In this document: in pieces, positions 43,843-53,831 of the stretch
How positions within the stretch are numbered: the stretch's first letter is position 1
How the letters are laid out: each line of letters begins with the position of its first letter
NCBI RefSeq assembly: GCF_000688335.1
Contig: NZ_JHZX01000001.1
Location: forward strand, 3,100,001 to 3,164,000
Length of the DNA: 64,000 nucleotides
Direction of reading: 5' to 3'
From: Sediminibacter sp. Hel_I_10
GTDB taxonomy: Bacteria; Bacteroidota; Bacteroidia; Flavobacteriales; Flavobacteriaceae
Translations under genes and position numbers: made by a program
The notes under the pieces: model-generated
The model's database searches: none
What the model saw: the letters and a program-made list of their open reading frames with translations, nothing else
What the model was told of the DNA's origin: nothing

Positions 43843-46149
43843 ATGACGAGACCAATCACATTTCTTTTAATTTTTATCAGTTTAAGCTTAGTCGCTTGTG
43901 ATTCTAAAGAAAAGCGCACTGCGTCAAGCAACGATAATCCTTTTCAATATCAAGTCGACTCCATTTTGGGGTTAATGACTTTAGACGAAAAGTTAGGACA
44001 ACTCAATTTGCCATCTTCGGGGGATATCACAACAGGAGCATCGCAAAGTTCTGATATCGCTAAAAAGATTGAAGAGGGCAAAGTTGGAGGCCTGTTTAAT
44101 ATTAAAACGGTTGAAAAAATTCGTGAAGTTCAGAAAATTGCGATGGAAAAGAGCCGAATGAAAATTCCACTGATCTTTGGTATGGACGTGATTCATGGTT
44201 ACGAAACTACATTTCCTATTCCTCTGGGATTATCCTGTACCTGGAATATGGATATGATTGAAAAAACAGCACGTATGGCCGCACAAGAAGCTACTGCAGA
44301 TGGGATAAACTGGACCTTCTCGCCTATGGTTGATATTTCAAGAGACCCACGTTGGGGACGTGTTTCAGAAGGTTCTGGAGAGGATGTGTTTTTGGGTAGC
44401 CAAATTGCAAAGGCCATGGTCAACGGGTATCAAGGGGATGACCTTACAAAAAATAATACCATGCTGGCCTGCGTCAAACATTTCGCCCTATACGGCGCAC
44501 CAGAGGCCGGAAGAGATTATAATACGGTAGATATGAGCCGCATTAGGATGTATAACGAGTATCTACCACCTTACCAAGCGGCTATAGATGCAGGTGTTGG
44601 GTCAGTAATGGCATCTTTTAATGAAATTGATGGCGTTCCTGCTACAGGAAACAAGTGGTTATTAACCGACTTACTTCGTGAGGATTGGGGCTTTAATGGT
44701 TTTGTAGTTACAGATTACACAGGTATTGAAGAAATGATGTATCATGGCGTCGGTAATTTACAACAGGTTTCTGCTCAGGCCTTAAAAGCGGGTTCAGATA
44801 TGGACATGGTTGCCGAAGGGTTTCTAGGGACTTTAAAACAGTCTGTTGAGGACGGTTTAGTATCCATAGAAGATATTGATAAAGCCGTATCAAGAATTCT
44901 GACCGCAAAATATCAAATAGGGCTCTTTGATGATCCTTACAAGTACTGTGATCTTGAGCGCCCAAAAAATGAAGTATTTACAGAAGAGAACCGCGCATTT
45001 GCAAGACAAGTGAGTGCAGAGTCCTTGGTCTTACTTAAAAATGCAGATAGTTTACTACCATTAAAGAAATCGGGAACCATTGCTTTGGTGGGACCTATGG
45101 CAAACACAGCAGTGAACATGGCTGGTACTTGGAGTGTAGCGACCAAACAGGAAAAATCCATTCCATTATTAGAGGGGTTAAAAACAGTAGCAGGAGACCA
45201 AGTGAACGTATTGTATGCTAAGGGCAGCAACGTGGATTACGATCTAGAATACGAGAATCGAGTGACCATGTTTGGTAAAAGTATTCCTCGAGATGATAGA
45301 AGTGATCAACAATTGCTTGATGAAGCTTTATCAATTGCAGCAAAATCAGATGTGATTATTGCTGCTATTGGTGAAACTGCGGAAATGAGCGGTGAAAGTA
45401 GTAGTGTGACCAATCTTCAAATCCCAAAATTACAACAAGAGTTATTGAATGCTTTACTGAAAACAGGAAAGCCTGTTGTGTTAGTACTTTTTACAGGACG
45501 ACCGTTAGCTATTACTGCTGAAAACGAAAATGTACAGGCCATTCTTAACGTCTGGTTTCCTGGAAGCGAGGCAGGCCTTGCCATTTCAGATGTGCTTTTT
45601 GGAGACGTTAACCCCTCAGGGAAATTGACAGCTACTTTTCCAAGAAATGTAGGTCAAGTTCCAATATTTTACAATCATAAAAATACGGGGCGACCTCTAG
45701 GTAACAAAGAAGGAAAGTTTCAAAAATTTAAATCTAATTATTTAGATGTTCGCAACGAGCCATTGTATCCATTTGGCTATGGCTTAAGCTATACTAAATT
45801 TGATTACAAGAACCTTACCGTCAGTACAGATACCATAAGTATGGATAGCGCTTTTAAAGTTTCGGTAGAAGTATCTAATACTGGAGATTATGATGGTAAA
45901 GAAGTGGTGCAACTTTATGTTAGAGATGTCGTGGGGTCTGTGACGCGACCTGTTAGAGAACTAAAAGGATTTCAAAAAATAGAAATAAAAAAAGGAGAAA
46001 CAAAAACAGTCAACTTTGACATGACGGTTAACGACCTTAAATTTTATAATAGTGATTTGGATTTTGTAGCAGAACCTGGCGAATTTCAAGTGTTTGTTGG
46101 TACCGATGCTGATGCTGAGTTAATGACTTCCTTTCAACTAAAAAAATAG
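43843..46149 (+). CDS. GH3 beta-glucosidase 1, lipoprotein
   Basis: A 768-aa lipoprotein (Cys19, lipobox LVAC) of glycoside hydrolase family 3. The N-terminal barrel has FGMDVIHGYETTFPIPLG, DPRWGRVSEGSGED, KHFALYGAPEAGRDY and the nucleophile Asp291 in GFVVTDYTG. The second domain has the probable acid/base Glu518 in EMSGESSS, and a fibronectin-III-like domain closes the chain (GDYDGKEVVQLYVRD, ELKGFQKI). It would release glucose from the end of beta-gluco-oligosaccharides. Some Bacteroidetes GH3 enzymes encoded beside GH144 prefer sophorose-type beta-1,2 links, which supports that option here, but GH3 also cuts beta-1,3 and beta-1,4 links. A second GH3 follows 8 bp later. Confidence 0.9.
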   Translation: MTRPITFLLIFISLSLVACDSKEKRTASSNDNPFQYQVDSILGLMTLDEKLGQLNLPSSGDITTGASQSSDIAKKIEEGKVGGLFNIKTVEKIREVQKIAMEKSRMKIPLIFGMDVIHGYETTFPIPLGLSCTWNMDMIEKTARMAAQEATADGINWTFSPMVDISRDPRWGRVSEGSGEDVFLGSQIAKAMVNGYQGDDLTKNNTMLACVKHFALYGAPEAGRDYNTVDMSRIRMYNEYLPPYQAAIDAGVGSVMASFNEIDGVPATGNKWLLTDLLREDWGFNGFVVTDYTGIEEMMYHGVGNLQQVSAQALKAGSDMDMVAEGFLGTLKQSVEDGLVSIEDIDKAVSRILTAKYQIGLFDDPYKYCDLERPKNEVFTEENRAFARQVSAESLVLLKNADSLLPLKKSGTIALVGPMANTAVNMAGTWSVATKQEKSIPLLEGLKTVAGDQVNVLYAKGSNVDYDLEYENRVTMFGKSIPRDDRSDQQLLDEALSIAAKSDVIIAAIGETAEMSGESSSVTNLQIPKLQQELLNALLKTGKPVVLVLFTGRPLAITAENENVQAILNVWFPGSEAGLAISDVLFGDVNPSGKLTATFPRNVGQVPIFYNHKNTGRPLGNKEGKFQKFKSNYLDVRNEPLYPFGYGLSYTKFDYKNLTVSTDTISMDSAFKVSVEVSNTGDYDGKEVVQLYVRDVVGSVTRPVRELKGFQKIEIKKGETKTVNFDMTVNDLKFYNSDLDFVAEPGEFQVFVGTDADAELMTSFQLKK

Positions 46150-46157
46150 ATCTAAAA

Positions 46158-48380
46158 ATGACGTTTAAAATTCCCTCTTTATGTGCAGCCCTAATCATGG
46201 TCATTACTCATGTTCATGGTCAAAATTACGAAGCACAAGTTGATGCGCTCATGCAGCGCATGACTTTAGAGGAGCGTATTGGTCAAACCGTGATGTATGG
46301 CGGTGGCTGGGATAAAACGGGGCCAACCATCAATACTGAATTTGAGAAGCATATTGCCGATGGAAATACTGGGGCAATGCTTAACGTCTATACTGCAAAA
46401 GGCACTAGAGCCTTACAAAAGATAGCGGTTGAACAAACGCGATTGGGCATTCCATTATTATTTGGTTATGATGTTATTCACGGGCATCGTACCATTTTTC
46501 CTATCAATCTGGCGCTGTCCTGCAGTTGGGACTTAGGCATGGTTGAGCAAAGCTCGAGAATTGCTGCAGAAGAAGCGAGTGCCGAAGGACTTCATTGGAC
46601 CTTTGCCCCAATGGTCGACGTGGCAAGAGACCCGAGATGGGGACGAATTTCTGAAGGTGCGGGAGAAGATGTTTTTTTGGGGAGTGCAATTGCTAAAGCT
46701 TATGTAAAAGGATTTCAAGGTAACGATTTGTCTGCCAATAATACAATTTTAGCCTGCGCGAAGCATTATGTTGCTTATGGCGCTGCGCAAGCTGGGCGCG
46801 ATTATCACACGGTGAACATGAGTGAGAACGAATTGCGTAATGTCTATTTGCCGCCATTTAAAGCAACTATAGACGCTAATGTACAAACGTTTATGTCTGC
46901 TTTTAATGAACTTAATGGTGTGCCAACCTCGGGGAATAAATTTACCCTTCGTGATATTCTTAAAGACGAGTGGAAATTTAAGGGCTTTGTCGTATCTGAT
47001 TATACATCCATCAATGAAATGATCATGCACGGTTTCGCCAAAGATTCGTTAGAATCTGCAAAAATTGGGATGAATGCTGGAGTAGATATGGATATGATGG
47101 GTGAGGTTTACCGAAAGTATCTCAAGCAACTCATTACTGAAGGTAAGGTAGATGAAGCAGCGGTTAACGATGCTTGCCGCCGCATTCTTTTAACTAAATT
47201 TAAACTCGGACTTTTTGATGATCCTTACCGTTATTCTGATGAGACACGCCAAAAAGAGACCATTTACAAACCTGAATTTTTAGAAACGGCAAGACATATT
47301 GCCGCAGCATCTTCAGTATTACTTAAAAATGATAATGAGGCCTTGCCCTTATCTAAGGATCAAACATTTGCTTTGATTGGACCATTAGCAAAAGATGAAT
47401 ATCACATTAATGGAAATTGGGGCGGAGCCGGAGATAGAGATGGCAAGTCAGTGAGTATTTATGAGGGACTTTTAGAGTACGTAAGTGATAAGGCTATTTT
47501 TTACTCTAAAGGCTGTGACATTGAATCTGAGGACCAAAGCGGTTTTAAGGCTGCTATAGAAACGGCAAAGAAGGCAGATGTTGTCCTGCTAGTAATGGGC
47601 GAAAGTTACCATATGAGTGGAGAAGCTGCATCTAGAACCAATTTGAAAATTCCTGGTGTTCAGCCAGAATTAATTCAGGCTATTAGAGAAGCGATCCCAA
47701 ACAAAAAAATCATTTTGGTATTGATGAATGGCCGTCCGCTTAACATTTCCGAAGAAAAAGAGGAAGTTAATGCCATTTTAGAAGCTTGGTATCCTGGGAC
47801 AATGGGCGGTTTGGCAGTGGCAGATTTACTGTTTGGGAAAGAAAACCCGTCCGCAAAGCTTACTGCGACCTTTCCTAGAAATGTGGGGCAAGTTCCTATC
47901 TATTACAACATGAAAAACACAGGACGCCCCATTCCAAAAAACAACCCTAAAGAAGACTATAAATCCAATTATATAGATAGCCCTAATACGCCATTGTATC
48001 CCTTTGGTTTTGGGTTGAGTTACACCACGTTTACCTATTCAGATTTTAAAATTTCTGCAAAAACAATTGGTTTTAATGAAACACTCAAAGTGTCTGCAAC
48101 AATTTCTAATACTGGAAATTATGATGGTCAAGAAATCGTGCAGCTTTACCTTCATGATAAAGTAGGAAGTGTCACAAGACCTGTAAAAGAACTCAAAGGT
48201 TTTGAAAAGATCTTTCTAAAAAAAGGAGAGCGTAAAGTCGTGACATTCGAGATTTCTACGGAAGACTTAAAATTTTATAATGCTGAAATGCTCTACGGTG
48301 TTGAACCTGGAGAATTTGAAATAGCTATAGCACCAAGTTCAGATTTTGAGTTTGAACATATGTTTGAATTGAAAAAATAA
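46158..48380 (+). CDS. GH3 beta-glucosidase 2, periplasmic
   Basis: A 740-aa GH3 enzyme with an ordinary signal peptide (ends VHGQ) instead of a lipoprotein signal, so it is probably soluble in the periplasm, unlike its neighbour. Motifs: FGYDVIHGHRTIFPINLALS, DPRWGRISEGAGED, KHYVAYGAAQAGRDY, nucleophile Asp281 in GFVVSDYTS, probable acid/base Glu489 in MSGEAASRT, and the C-terminal fibronectin-III-like domain (NYDGQEIVQLYLHD). The two GH3 enzymes are full-length paralogues with clear divergence, consistent with a surface-or-outer-membrane enzyme and a soluble enzyme acting on successive products or different linkages. Confidence 0.9.
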   Translation: MTFKIPSLCAALIMVITHVHGQNYEAQVDALMQRMTLEERIGQTVMYGGGWDKTGPTINTEFEKHIADGNTGAMLNVYTAKGTRALQKIAVEQTRLGIPLLFGYDVIHGHRTIFPINLALSCSWDLGMVEQSSRIAAEEASAEGLHWTFAPMVDVARDPRWGRISEGAGEDVFLGSAIAKAYVKGFQGNDLSANNTILACAKHYVAYGAAQAGRDYHTVNMSENELRNVYLPPFKATIDANVQTFMSAFNELNGVPTSGNKFTLRDILKDEWKFKGFVVSDYTSINEMIMHGFAKDSLESAKIGMNAGVDMDMMGEVYRKYLKQLITEGKVDEAAVNDACRRILLTKFKLGLFDDPYRYSDETRQKETIYKPEFLETARHIAAASSVLLKNDNEALPLSKDQTFALIGPLAKDEYHINGNWGGAGDRDGKSVSIYEGLLEYVSDKAIFYSKGCDIESEDQSGFKAAIETAKKADVVLLVMGESYHMSGEAASRTNLKIPGVQPELIQAIREAIPNKKIILVLMNGRPLNISEEKEEVNAILEAWYPGTMGGLAVADLLFGKENPSAKLTATFPRNVGQVPIYYNMKNTGRPIPKNNPKEDYKSNYIDSPNTPLYPFGFGLSYTTFTYSDFKISAKTIGFNETLKVSATISNTGNYDGQEIVQLYLHDKVGSVTRPVKELKGFEKIFLKKGERKVVTFEISTEDLKFYNAEMLYGVEPGEFEIAIAPSSDFEFEHMFELKK

Positions 48381-48407
48381 ATAGTAATCACTAAATCAGA
48401 TAGACTT

Positions 48408-50243
48408 ATGAAAAAAACTTTACTTGCATTCGCAATATTGATAACCTCCATCGGTTATGCTCAACAAAACGTTTTTATTGATTTTGGAGGCTCAGGTAAT
48501 GCTTCAGAAGGCAATTGGAACAATGTGATCCCATCTGTTCAAAATGAAACAGGTCTTGCCACAAATCTTGTCAATTTTGAAGGCAATGATACAGGAGTTG
48601 TGCTCACAATTACTGATTCTTTTGATTTTGTTAACTCCAATGGAACTTCAAGTCCAAATCCGGCCTTACCTTTTGTTGCCTCTGCAACACAAGATAGTTT
48701 CTTTGGAGCTACAGATGATGGTTTTAATGGCAATATCAATGCTACAGGAGGTTTTACACTTACAGGTTTAGATGTAACAAAGTATTATTCTTTTTCTGTA
48801 TTTAGCTCTAGAAGCGGCGTAAATGATAATAGAGAAACATTGTTTACAGTGACAGGGTCAACAACTGATTCGGAGGCTTTGGCGGTATCAAACAATACCT
48901 CAAATACAGCGGATTTGTTAAACATCCAGCCTAATGGTAGTGGTAGCATTTCGTTTCAAGCAGAACCTGGACCAAACAATAATAATGGATTTGGATTTTA
49001 CTATTTAGGTGCTGTTCAATTGATCATAAGTGATGATCCAATTTCTACAACAGCACCAGATCCAGAATTGACCCTAAATTATCCAAATGGAGGACATATT
49101 TGGGAAGTTAATAAAACGGTGCGTGTGAAGTGGCAGAGCATCGCTATTGACGATATGTTGATAGAATTTTCTTCAAACAACGGATCAACTTGGTCAACTA
49201 TTGCAACCGCACCAGCATCGGTTCAATATTATGATATGACGGTTCCTGATGTAGTCTCTACCAATTGTTTGGTAAGAATATCTGGAGAAGGTCTAAGTGA
49301 CACGAGTGAGGCTACTTTTGAGACCATCCTAAATGAGGGCGTTGTTTACCGAATTGTGGTCTTAGGATCATCTACAGCTGCTGGTACTGGGCCTTCAGAT
49401 CAGAATGATGCTTGGGTACCTAAGTACAATAAGTATCTCACCGAAATGGATACACGTTACGAATTGATCAATTTAGCCTTAGGTGGCTTTGCTACTTATA
49501 ATATTTTACCAACTGGTACTACAATTCCTGCTGGTGTCAATAGAACCATTGATACACAGCGAAATATTACAAAGGCCTTAGAATTAGATCCCACAGGTAT
49601 CATTATTAACATGCCTTCAAATGATGCTAATAGTGGTTATCCCGTTGTAGACCAATTGAATAATTACAGTTTGATAAGTGCAGCTGCAGCTGCCGATGAT
49701 GTATTACTATGGGTAACAACACCACAGCCTAGGGATTTTGGTTCAAACACGACCAAAGTCAATATTCAGTTGGATATGATTACAGAGACCTATAATGTGT
49801 TCGGAGAGAAAGCGATAGATTTCTGGACAGGTTTTCCGGTAGCAGACAATAATGACATTTTACCACAATATGATTCTGGAGATGGTATTCACATGAATGC
49901 CGCAGCTCATCAAATTCTTTATGAACGTGTTATAGGAGAAGCTATAGAAACCAGTGTTAAAGATGCTGTAGATGCTTTAAGCGTTGGTGATTATGCGTAT
50001 CAAGATATTTCTCTATATCCTAATCCAGTAAAAACGGTTTTGACTATTAAATTCATCCAAAATGTTTCGCAATCGGTTAGTATCAATGTAACAGACATGA
50101 TGGGTAAGGTGGTCTCTAAGGGGACTTACCAAATTCAAAATAATGAAATTATATGGTCAAGGGATACTTTAGAAACAGGTGTCTATTTAATGACAGTAAC
50201 CAACCAGAACCAATCAAGTACACATAGAATATTAATCCATTAA
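48408..50243 (+). CDS. Secreted SGNH/GDSL-type hydrolase with unassigned N-terminal domain and T9SS type A sorting domain
   Basis: A 611-aa protein with a signal peptide ending GYAQ. Residues about 20-210 form a beta-rich domain that I cannot name (VFIDFGGSG, EGNWNN, DSFFGAT, DNRETLFTVTGST, AEPGPNN, GFYYLGAVQ); it recurs in the next protein. Residues about 220-305 are an Ig-like domain (PNGGHIWEVNKTVRVKW). The SGNH hydrolase domain follows: block I VVLGSSTAAGTG with candidate nucleophile Ser322, block III-like NMPSNDAN, and block V D492-G-I-H495. The last 75 residues (LYPNPVKTVLTIKF to THRILIH) are a type A T9SS sorting domain. It is probably a deacetylase or another esterase acting on the target glycan outside the cell. 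Confidence 0.8.
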   Translation: MKKTLLAFAILITSIGYAQQNVFIDFGGSGNASEGNWNNVIPSVQNETGLATNLVNFEGNDTGVVLTITDSFDFVNSNGTSSPNPALPFVASATQDSFFGATDDGFNGNINATGGFTLTGLDVTKYYSFSVFSSRSGVNDNRETLFTVTGSTTDSEALAVSNNTSNTADLLNIQPNGSGSISFQAEPGPNNNNGFGFYYLGAVQLIISDDPISTTAPDPELTLNYPNGGHIWEVNKTVRVKWQSIAIDDMLIEFSSNNGSTWSTIATAPASVQYYDMTVPDVVSTNCLVRISGEGLSDTSEATFETILNEGVVYRIVVLGSSTAAGTGPSDQNDAWVPKYNKYLTEMDTRYELINLALGGFATYNILPTGTTIPAGVNRTIDTQRNITKALELDPTGIIINMPSNDANSGYPVVDQLNNYSLISAAAAADDVLLWVTTPQPRDFGSNTTKVNIQLDMITETYNVFGEKAIDFWTGFPVADNNDILPQYDSGDGIHMNAAAHQILYERVIGEAIETSVKDAVDALSVGDYAYQDISLYPNPVKTVLTIKFIQNVSQSVSINVTDMMGKVVSKGTYQIQNNEIIWSRDTLETGVYLMTVTNQNQSSTHRILIH

Positions 50244-50254
50244 ACTTTATAATC

Positions 50255-51184
50255 ATGAAAAAAATTACACAACTATTATTTTTAACTGCTATTGCATTTA
50301 GCGGATTTTCACAGGAGACTACTTACATAGATTTCGGTGTAAATGATCAAGAAACAGCAGGGAACTGGAATAATGTTTCAATTGAAAACGCGGCTAGTAC
50401 GGCTGGATTAACTACAGTTCTCATTAATTCTGAAGGAACTAGCACAGGAGTAACTTTTACAATCAATGATCAATTTAATACAGTTAATACTGCCGGCACG
50501 CAAACTCCAGACGCTGCTTTACCTTTTCCTGACACTTCAACAAGAGATAGCTTTTTTGGGTCAACTACATTATTTCAGGGTTTGACAGAACCATCAGGAG
50601 GTTTTATTTTGACAGATTTAGATCCAACAAAATTTTACTCTTTTATTGTTTTTGCATCTAGAAATAATGTATCTGATAATCGTGAGACACTTTACACAGT
50701 GACTGGATCTACGACATCAGCCCAAGCTCTAAATACCTCAAATAATGTCGCAGATACAGCTGATATTCTTAATATTCAACCAAATGCATCGGGAGAAATT
50801 ACTTTTGTGGCAGAGCCTGGACCAAATAATGACAACGGCTCTGGTTTTTACTATTTGGGGGCAATAGAGATGATTACTTCAGATACCGCTTTGTCTATAA
50901 ATAATTTCAATTTTAATTTTAATAACAGTCTTAGTGTATCTCCAAATCCAGTTAAAGATGTCTGTAATATTAAATTCAATCTGCAAAAGAAAGCCTCATT
51001 GAATGTTAGTGTTTATGATATTAATGGTCGTTTGGTTTCTACTTTAATGAATGAAGAAGCTTCAGCTGGCGATGTTAACCTATCGTGGGACATATCAGCC
51101 GAAAATGATTTGGCAGCAGGACTGTACATTTTGAAAATTAAGGCTAATGACCAAGTATCTACATCAAAATTATTAGTTAAGTAA
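50255..51184 (+). CDS. Secreted single-domain protein sharing the N-terminal domain of its neighbour, T9SS type A
   Basis: A 309-aa protein: signal peptide (ends GFSQ), one domain of about 190 residues, and a type A T9SS sorting domain (VSPNPVKDVCNIKF to STSKLLVK). The domain aligns along its length with residues 20-210 of the preceding SGNH protein: TYIDFGVND, AGNWNN, DSFFGST, PTKFYSFIVFASR, DNRETLYTVTGST, NIQPNASG, AEPGPNN, GFYYLGAIEM. It has no recognisable catalytic motif. Two proteins that share only this domain, one alone and one joined to an esterase, suggest a carbohydrate-binding function. The IDFG start is reminiscent of malectin-like domains. Function is not established. Confidence 0.72.
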   Translation: MKKITQLLFLTAIAFSGFSQETTYIDFGVNDQETAGNWNNVSIENAASTAGLTTVLINSEGTSTGVTFTINDQFNTVNTAGTQTPDAALPFPDTSTRDSFFGSTTLFQGLTEPSGGFILTDLDPTKFYSFIVFASRNNVSDNRETLYTVTGSTTSAQALNTSNNVADTADILNIQPNASGEITFVAEPGPNNDNGSGFYYLGAIEMITSDTALSINNFNFNFNNSLSVSPNPVKDVCNIKFNLQKKASLNVSVYDINGRLVSTLMNEEASAGDVNLSWDISAENDLAAGLYILKIKANDQVSTSKLLVK

Positions 51185-51203
51185 ACCATAGATTACAATT
51201 ACA

Positions 51204-53831
51204 ATGGCACAGATAGCACATCTTCAAAGGCTTTGGTTTTTATGGGTGTTGTCTGTGCTTTTTATTATACCTGTTTTTGGACAAAACATAGATTTAAACA
51301 CTGGCTGGCAATTTAGGCTAGATAAAAACACAGATTGGGACACTGTAAATATCCCACATACTTGGAATGCAGAAGATGCTTTTGATGACGAGAAAGGATA
51401 TTTCCGGGGCAAAGGCACTTATAAGAAACAGATCTTTATTTCGACAGAGCAACAAGATCAAATACATTACCTCCATTTCAATGGTGTAAATCAAGAAACC
51501 GACGTTTTTGTGAATGGTAAAAAGGTAGGGAGCCACCGCGGTGGTTATACGGCCTTTAATTTTAATATCACATCATTTTTAAAGTATGATGACTATAATC
51601 TTATAGAGGTTATGGTAGATAACTCCCATAACGAGGATATTCCACCCTTGGATGCCGATTTCACATTTTGGGGCGGTATTTATCGAGACGTTCAACTCAT
51701 TTCAAAAGCGCAGCAACACTTTTCACTTTCCGATGTTGCTTCGGAAGGATTCTACATCAACTATCCGCAGGTTTCCGAAAAAAAAGCGAGTTTAGACATC
51801 AAAATCTTAGTGGATAATTTTTCTGAAAACGAAATTAAAAACAACTTGGTTTTAACCTTGACCGATGCAGAAGGTCAGTTGATTGCAACTAAAAATAAAA
51901 CGCTAAAATTTGACAATCTGCGGCCTAAGGAAATCAGTATTCAATTTTCAGACCTAAAAAACCCCAAACTTTGGTCTCCAGAGCGGCCATATTTATATCA
52001 TTTAGAACTGAAGCTTTTGGATAATGAAGGGCGTCTTCTAGACAAAAAACACCACTCAGTTGGTTTTAGGTGGGTGAGCGTTAATGCTGATCACGGACTT
52101 CTCCTTAACGGAAAACCTTACAAAATGATTGGTGTTAATAGACATCAAGATTTTGAGGGATACGGCAATGCCGTGCCGATGGCTTTACAAGAAAAAGACA
52201 TTTACTTAATCAAGGAAATGGGCGCTAACGTCATTCGTTTTGCGCACTATCCCCATTCTAGAGAACTTTACAAACTCTGCGATGAGCTTGGTATTTTGGT
52301 GTGGACCGAAATTCCCATTGTTAATAAAGTGACCAATACGATAGCATTTTTTGAAACGGCTTTAAAAATGCAGGAAGAGCACATCAAACAATACTATAAT
52401 CATCCGTCGGTAATAATGTTCGGCTACATGAATGAGATCTTTTTACGTTTAGCATTTGATAAAAAAGAAACAGAACAAGAGCGTGAGCTGCGAAAAACCT
52501 TCACCTACGATTTAGCCAAGCAATTGGAGGACTTAACTAGACAAGAGGCTCCTAATCGGGTTACTGTAATGGCTTTGCATTTCAATGAACTTTATAACGA
52601 AACCGAAATCGCCGATCTAGCGATGCTCGTAGGGTGGAATTTATATTTCGGTTGGTATAATGGAGAAATTGACGACTTAGGTAAGTTTTTAGACGAGCAG
52701 CATCAGCGTTACCCAAATAGGCCCATCATGATTTCAGAATATGGTCCTGGCGCAGATGTTCGCATTTCGGCAGATCCGCCGATAAAGTATGATTATTCGC
52801 AAGCGTATCAATTAAAGCTTCATAAACGCTATTATGAGCAAGTGATGGAACGCGATTTTGTTGCAGGTATGACGGCTTGGAATTTTGCCGATTTTGGCTC
52901 TGAGTTTCGTGGAGAGGCCATTCCTCATGTAAACCAAAAAGGATTGGTGCTATATAATCGTGAGCCAAAGGATATTTACTATTGGTACCAGGTCATGTTA
53001 AATCAAAAGGAAGCTTTAGCGCATATTGCATTAACGTATCAAGACCAATTAACCTTAATAGACATCAACACCTACAAGGTCAATTTCTTTTCAAATCAAA
53101 AAACAGGCACTGCTTATTTAAACGGGAAAAAGTTAAAAGACTTAGAGTTCAACACGGGAGTTGCCGCTTTGGATGTTCCTTTTGTGGACGGAAACAATAC
53201 ACTTGAGCTTAAAACTAATGGGGCCTCAGTAGAAAAGCGACTTAGTGTCATAAAGATTAACAATTTAACAGATCGTGAGATTTCAAAACTGGCAATCAAT
53301 ATTGGAGCAACAATTCATTTTCAAGACACAAAAACCAATACCCAGTTTCTTAGAGATCGAGCATATTCCAAAGGCCTCTATGGTTATGTTGGTAACCTTG
53401 GGACTGATGAGGGGGATATTGAGAAGAAGTGGATTCCAAATAATATAAAAAACAGTGACTTAGAGCCAGTTTATCAAAACATGCTCATCGGCTGTGAGCG
53501 TTACAAGGTGGATTTGCCTAACGGAAATTATAAAGTCACGCTTTATTTCGTAGAGCCGAAATTGAAAAGTGATGTTGATCTGATTTATAATTTAAAATCA
53601 ACAAGCGCTACACTTGAAGATTCAGTTCAAAAGCGTGTTTTTGATATATTAGTGAATGGCAATCTTATACGATCACATGTCAATCTTGCAAAAGAATATC
53701 CAGACAAGTACGGTGTCACCCAAACAACCGAAGTGGAAATAAACAACAACGAAGGCCTTACCATTTCTCTCAATCCCATTGAAGGGAAACCCGTAATAAG
53801 TGGCATTCTCATAGAAAATAGAAACCAATGA
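51204..53831 (+). CDS. GH2 glycosidase with C-terminal malectin-like domain
   Basis: An 875-aa protein with a signal peptide ending VFGQ. The GH2 layout is complete: sugar-binding domain (TGWQFRLDKN, NIPHTWNAEDAF, FNGVNQETDVFVNGKKVG), Ig-like domain, and barrel (GVNRHQDFEGYG, VIRFAHYPHS). The acid/base is Glu411 in GYMNE and the nucleophile Glu512 in MISEYGPG. Residues about 690-875 form a malectin-like domain (KLAINIGATIHFQD, NYKVTLYFVEP). Such enzymes act as exo-beta-galactosidases, beta-glucuronidases or beta-mannosidases; the exact sugar cannot be told here. The stop overlaps the start of the next gene by 4 bp (ATGA), so the two are translationally coupled. Confidence 0.9.
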   Translation: MAQIAHLQRLWFLWVLSVLFIIPVFGQNIDLNTGWQFRLDKNTDWDTVNIPHTWNAEDAFDDEKGYFRGKGTYKKQIFISTEQQDQIHYLHFNGVNQETDVFVNGKKVGSHRGGYTAFNFNITSFLKYDDYNLIEVMVDNSHNEDIPPLDADFTFWGGIYRDVQLISKAQQHFSLSDVASEGFYINYPQVSEKKASLDIKILVDNFSENEIKNNLVLTLTDAEGQLIATKNKTLKFDNLRPKEISIQFSDLKNPKLWSPERPYLYHLELKLLDNEGRLLDKKHHSVGFRWVSVNADHGLLLNGKPYKMIGVNRHQDFEGYGNAVPMALQEKDIYLIKEMGANVIRFAHYPHSRELYKLCDELGILVWTEIPIVNKVTNTIAFFETALKMQEEHIKQYYNHPSVIMFGYMNEIFLRLAFDKKETEQERELRKTFTYDLAKQLEDLTRQEAPNRVTVMALHFNELYNETEIADLAMLVGWNLYFGWYNGEIDDLGKFLDEQHQRYPNRPIMISEYGPGADVRISADPPIKYDYSQAYQLKLHKRYYEQVMERDFVAGMTAWNFADFGSEFRGEAIPHVNQKGLVLYNREPKDIYYWYQVMLNQKEALAHIALTYQDQLTLIDINTYKVNFFSNQKTGTAYLNGKKLKDLEFNTGVAALDVPFVDGNNTLELKTNGASVEKRLSVIKINNLTDREISKLAINIGATIHFQDTKTNTQFLRDRAYSKGLYGYVGNLGTDEGDIEKKWIPNNIKNSDLEPVYQNMLIGCERYKVDLPNGNYKVTLYFVEPKLKSDVDLIYNLKSTSATLEDSVQKRVFDILVNGNLIRSHVNLAKEYPDKYGVTQTTEVEINNNEGLTISLNPIEGKPVISGILIENRNQ

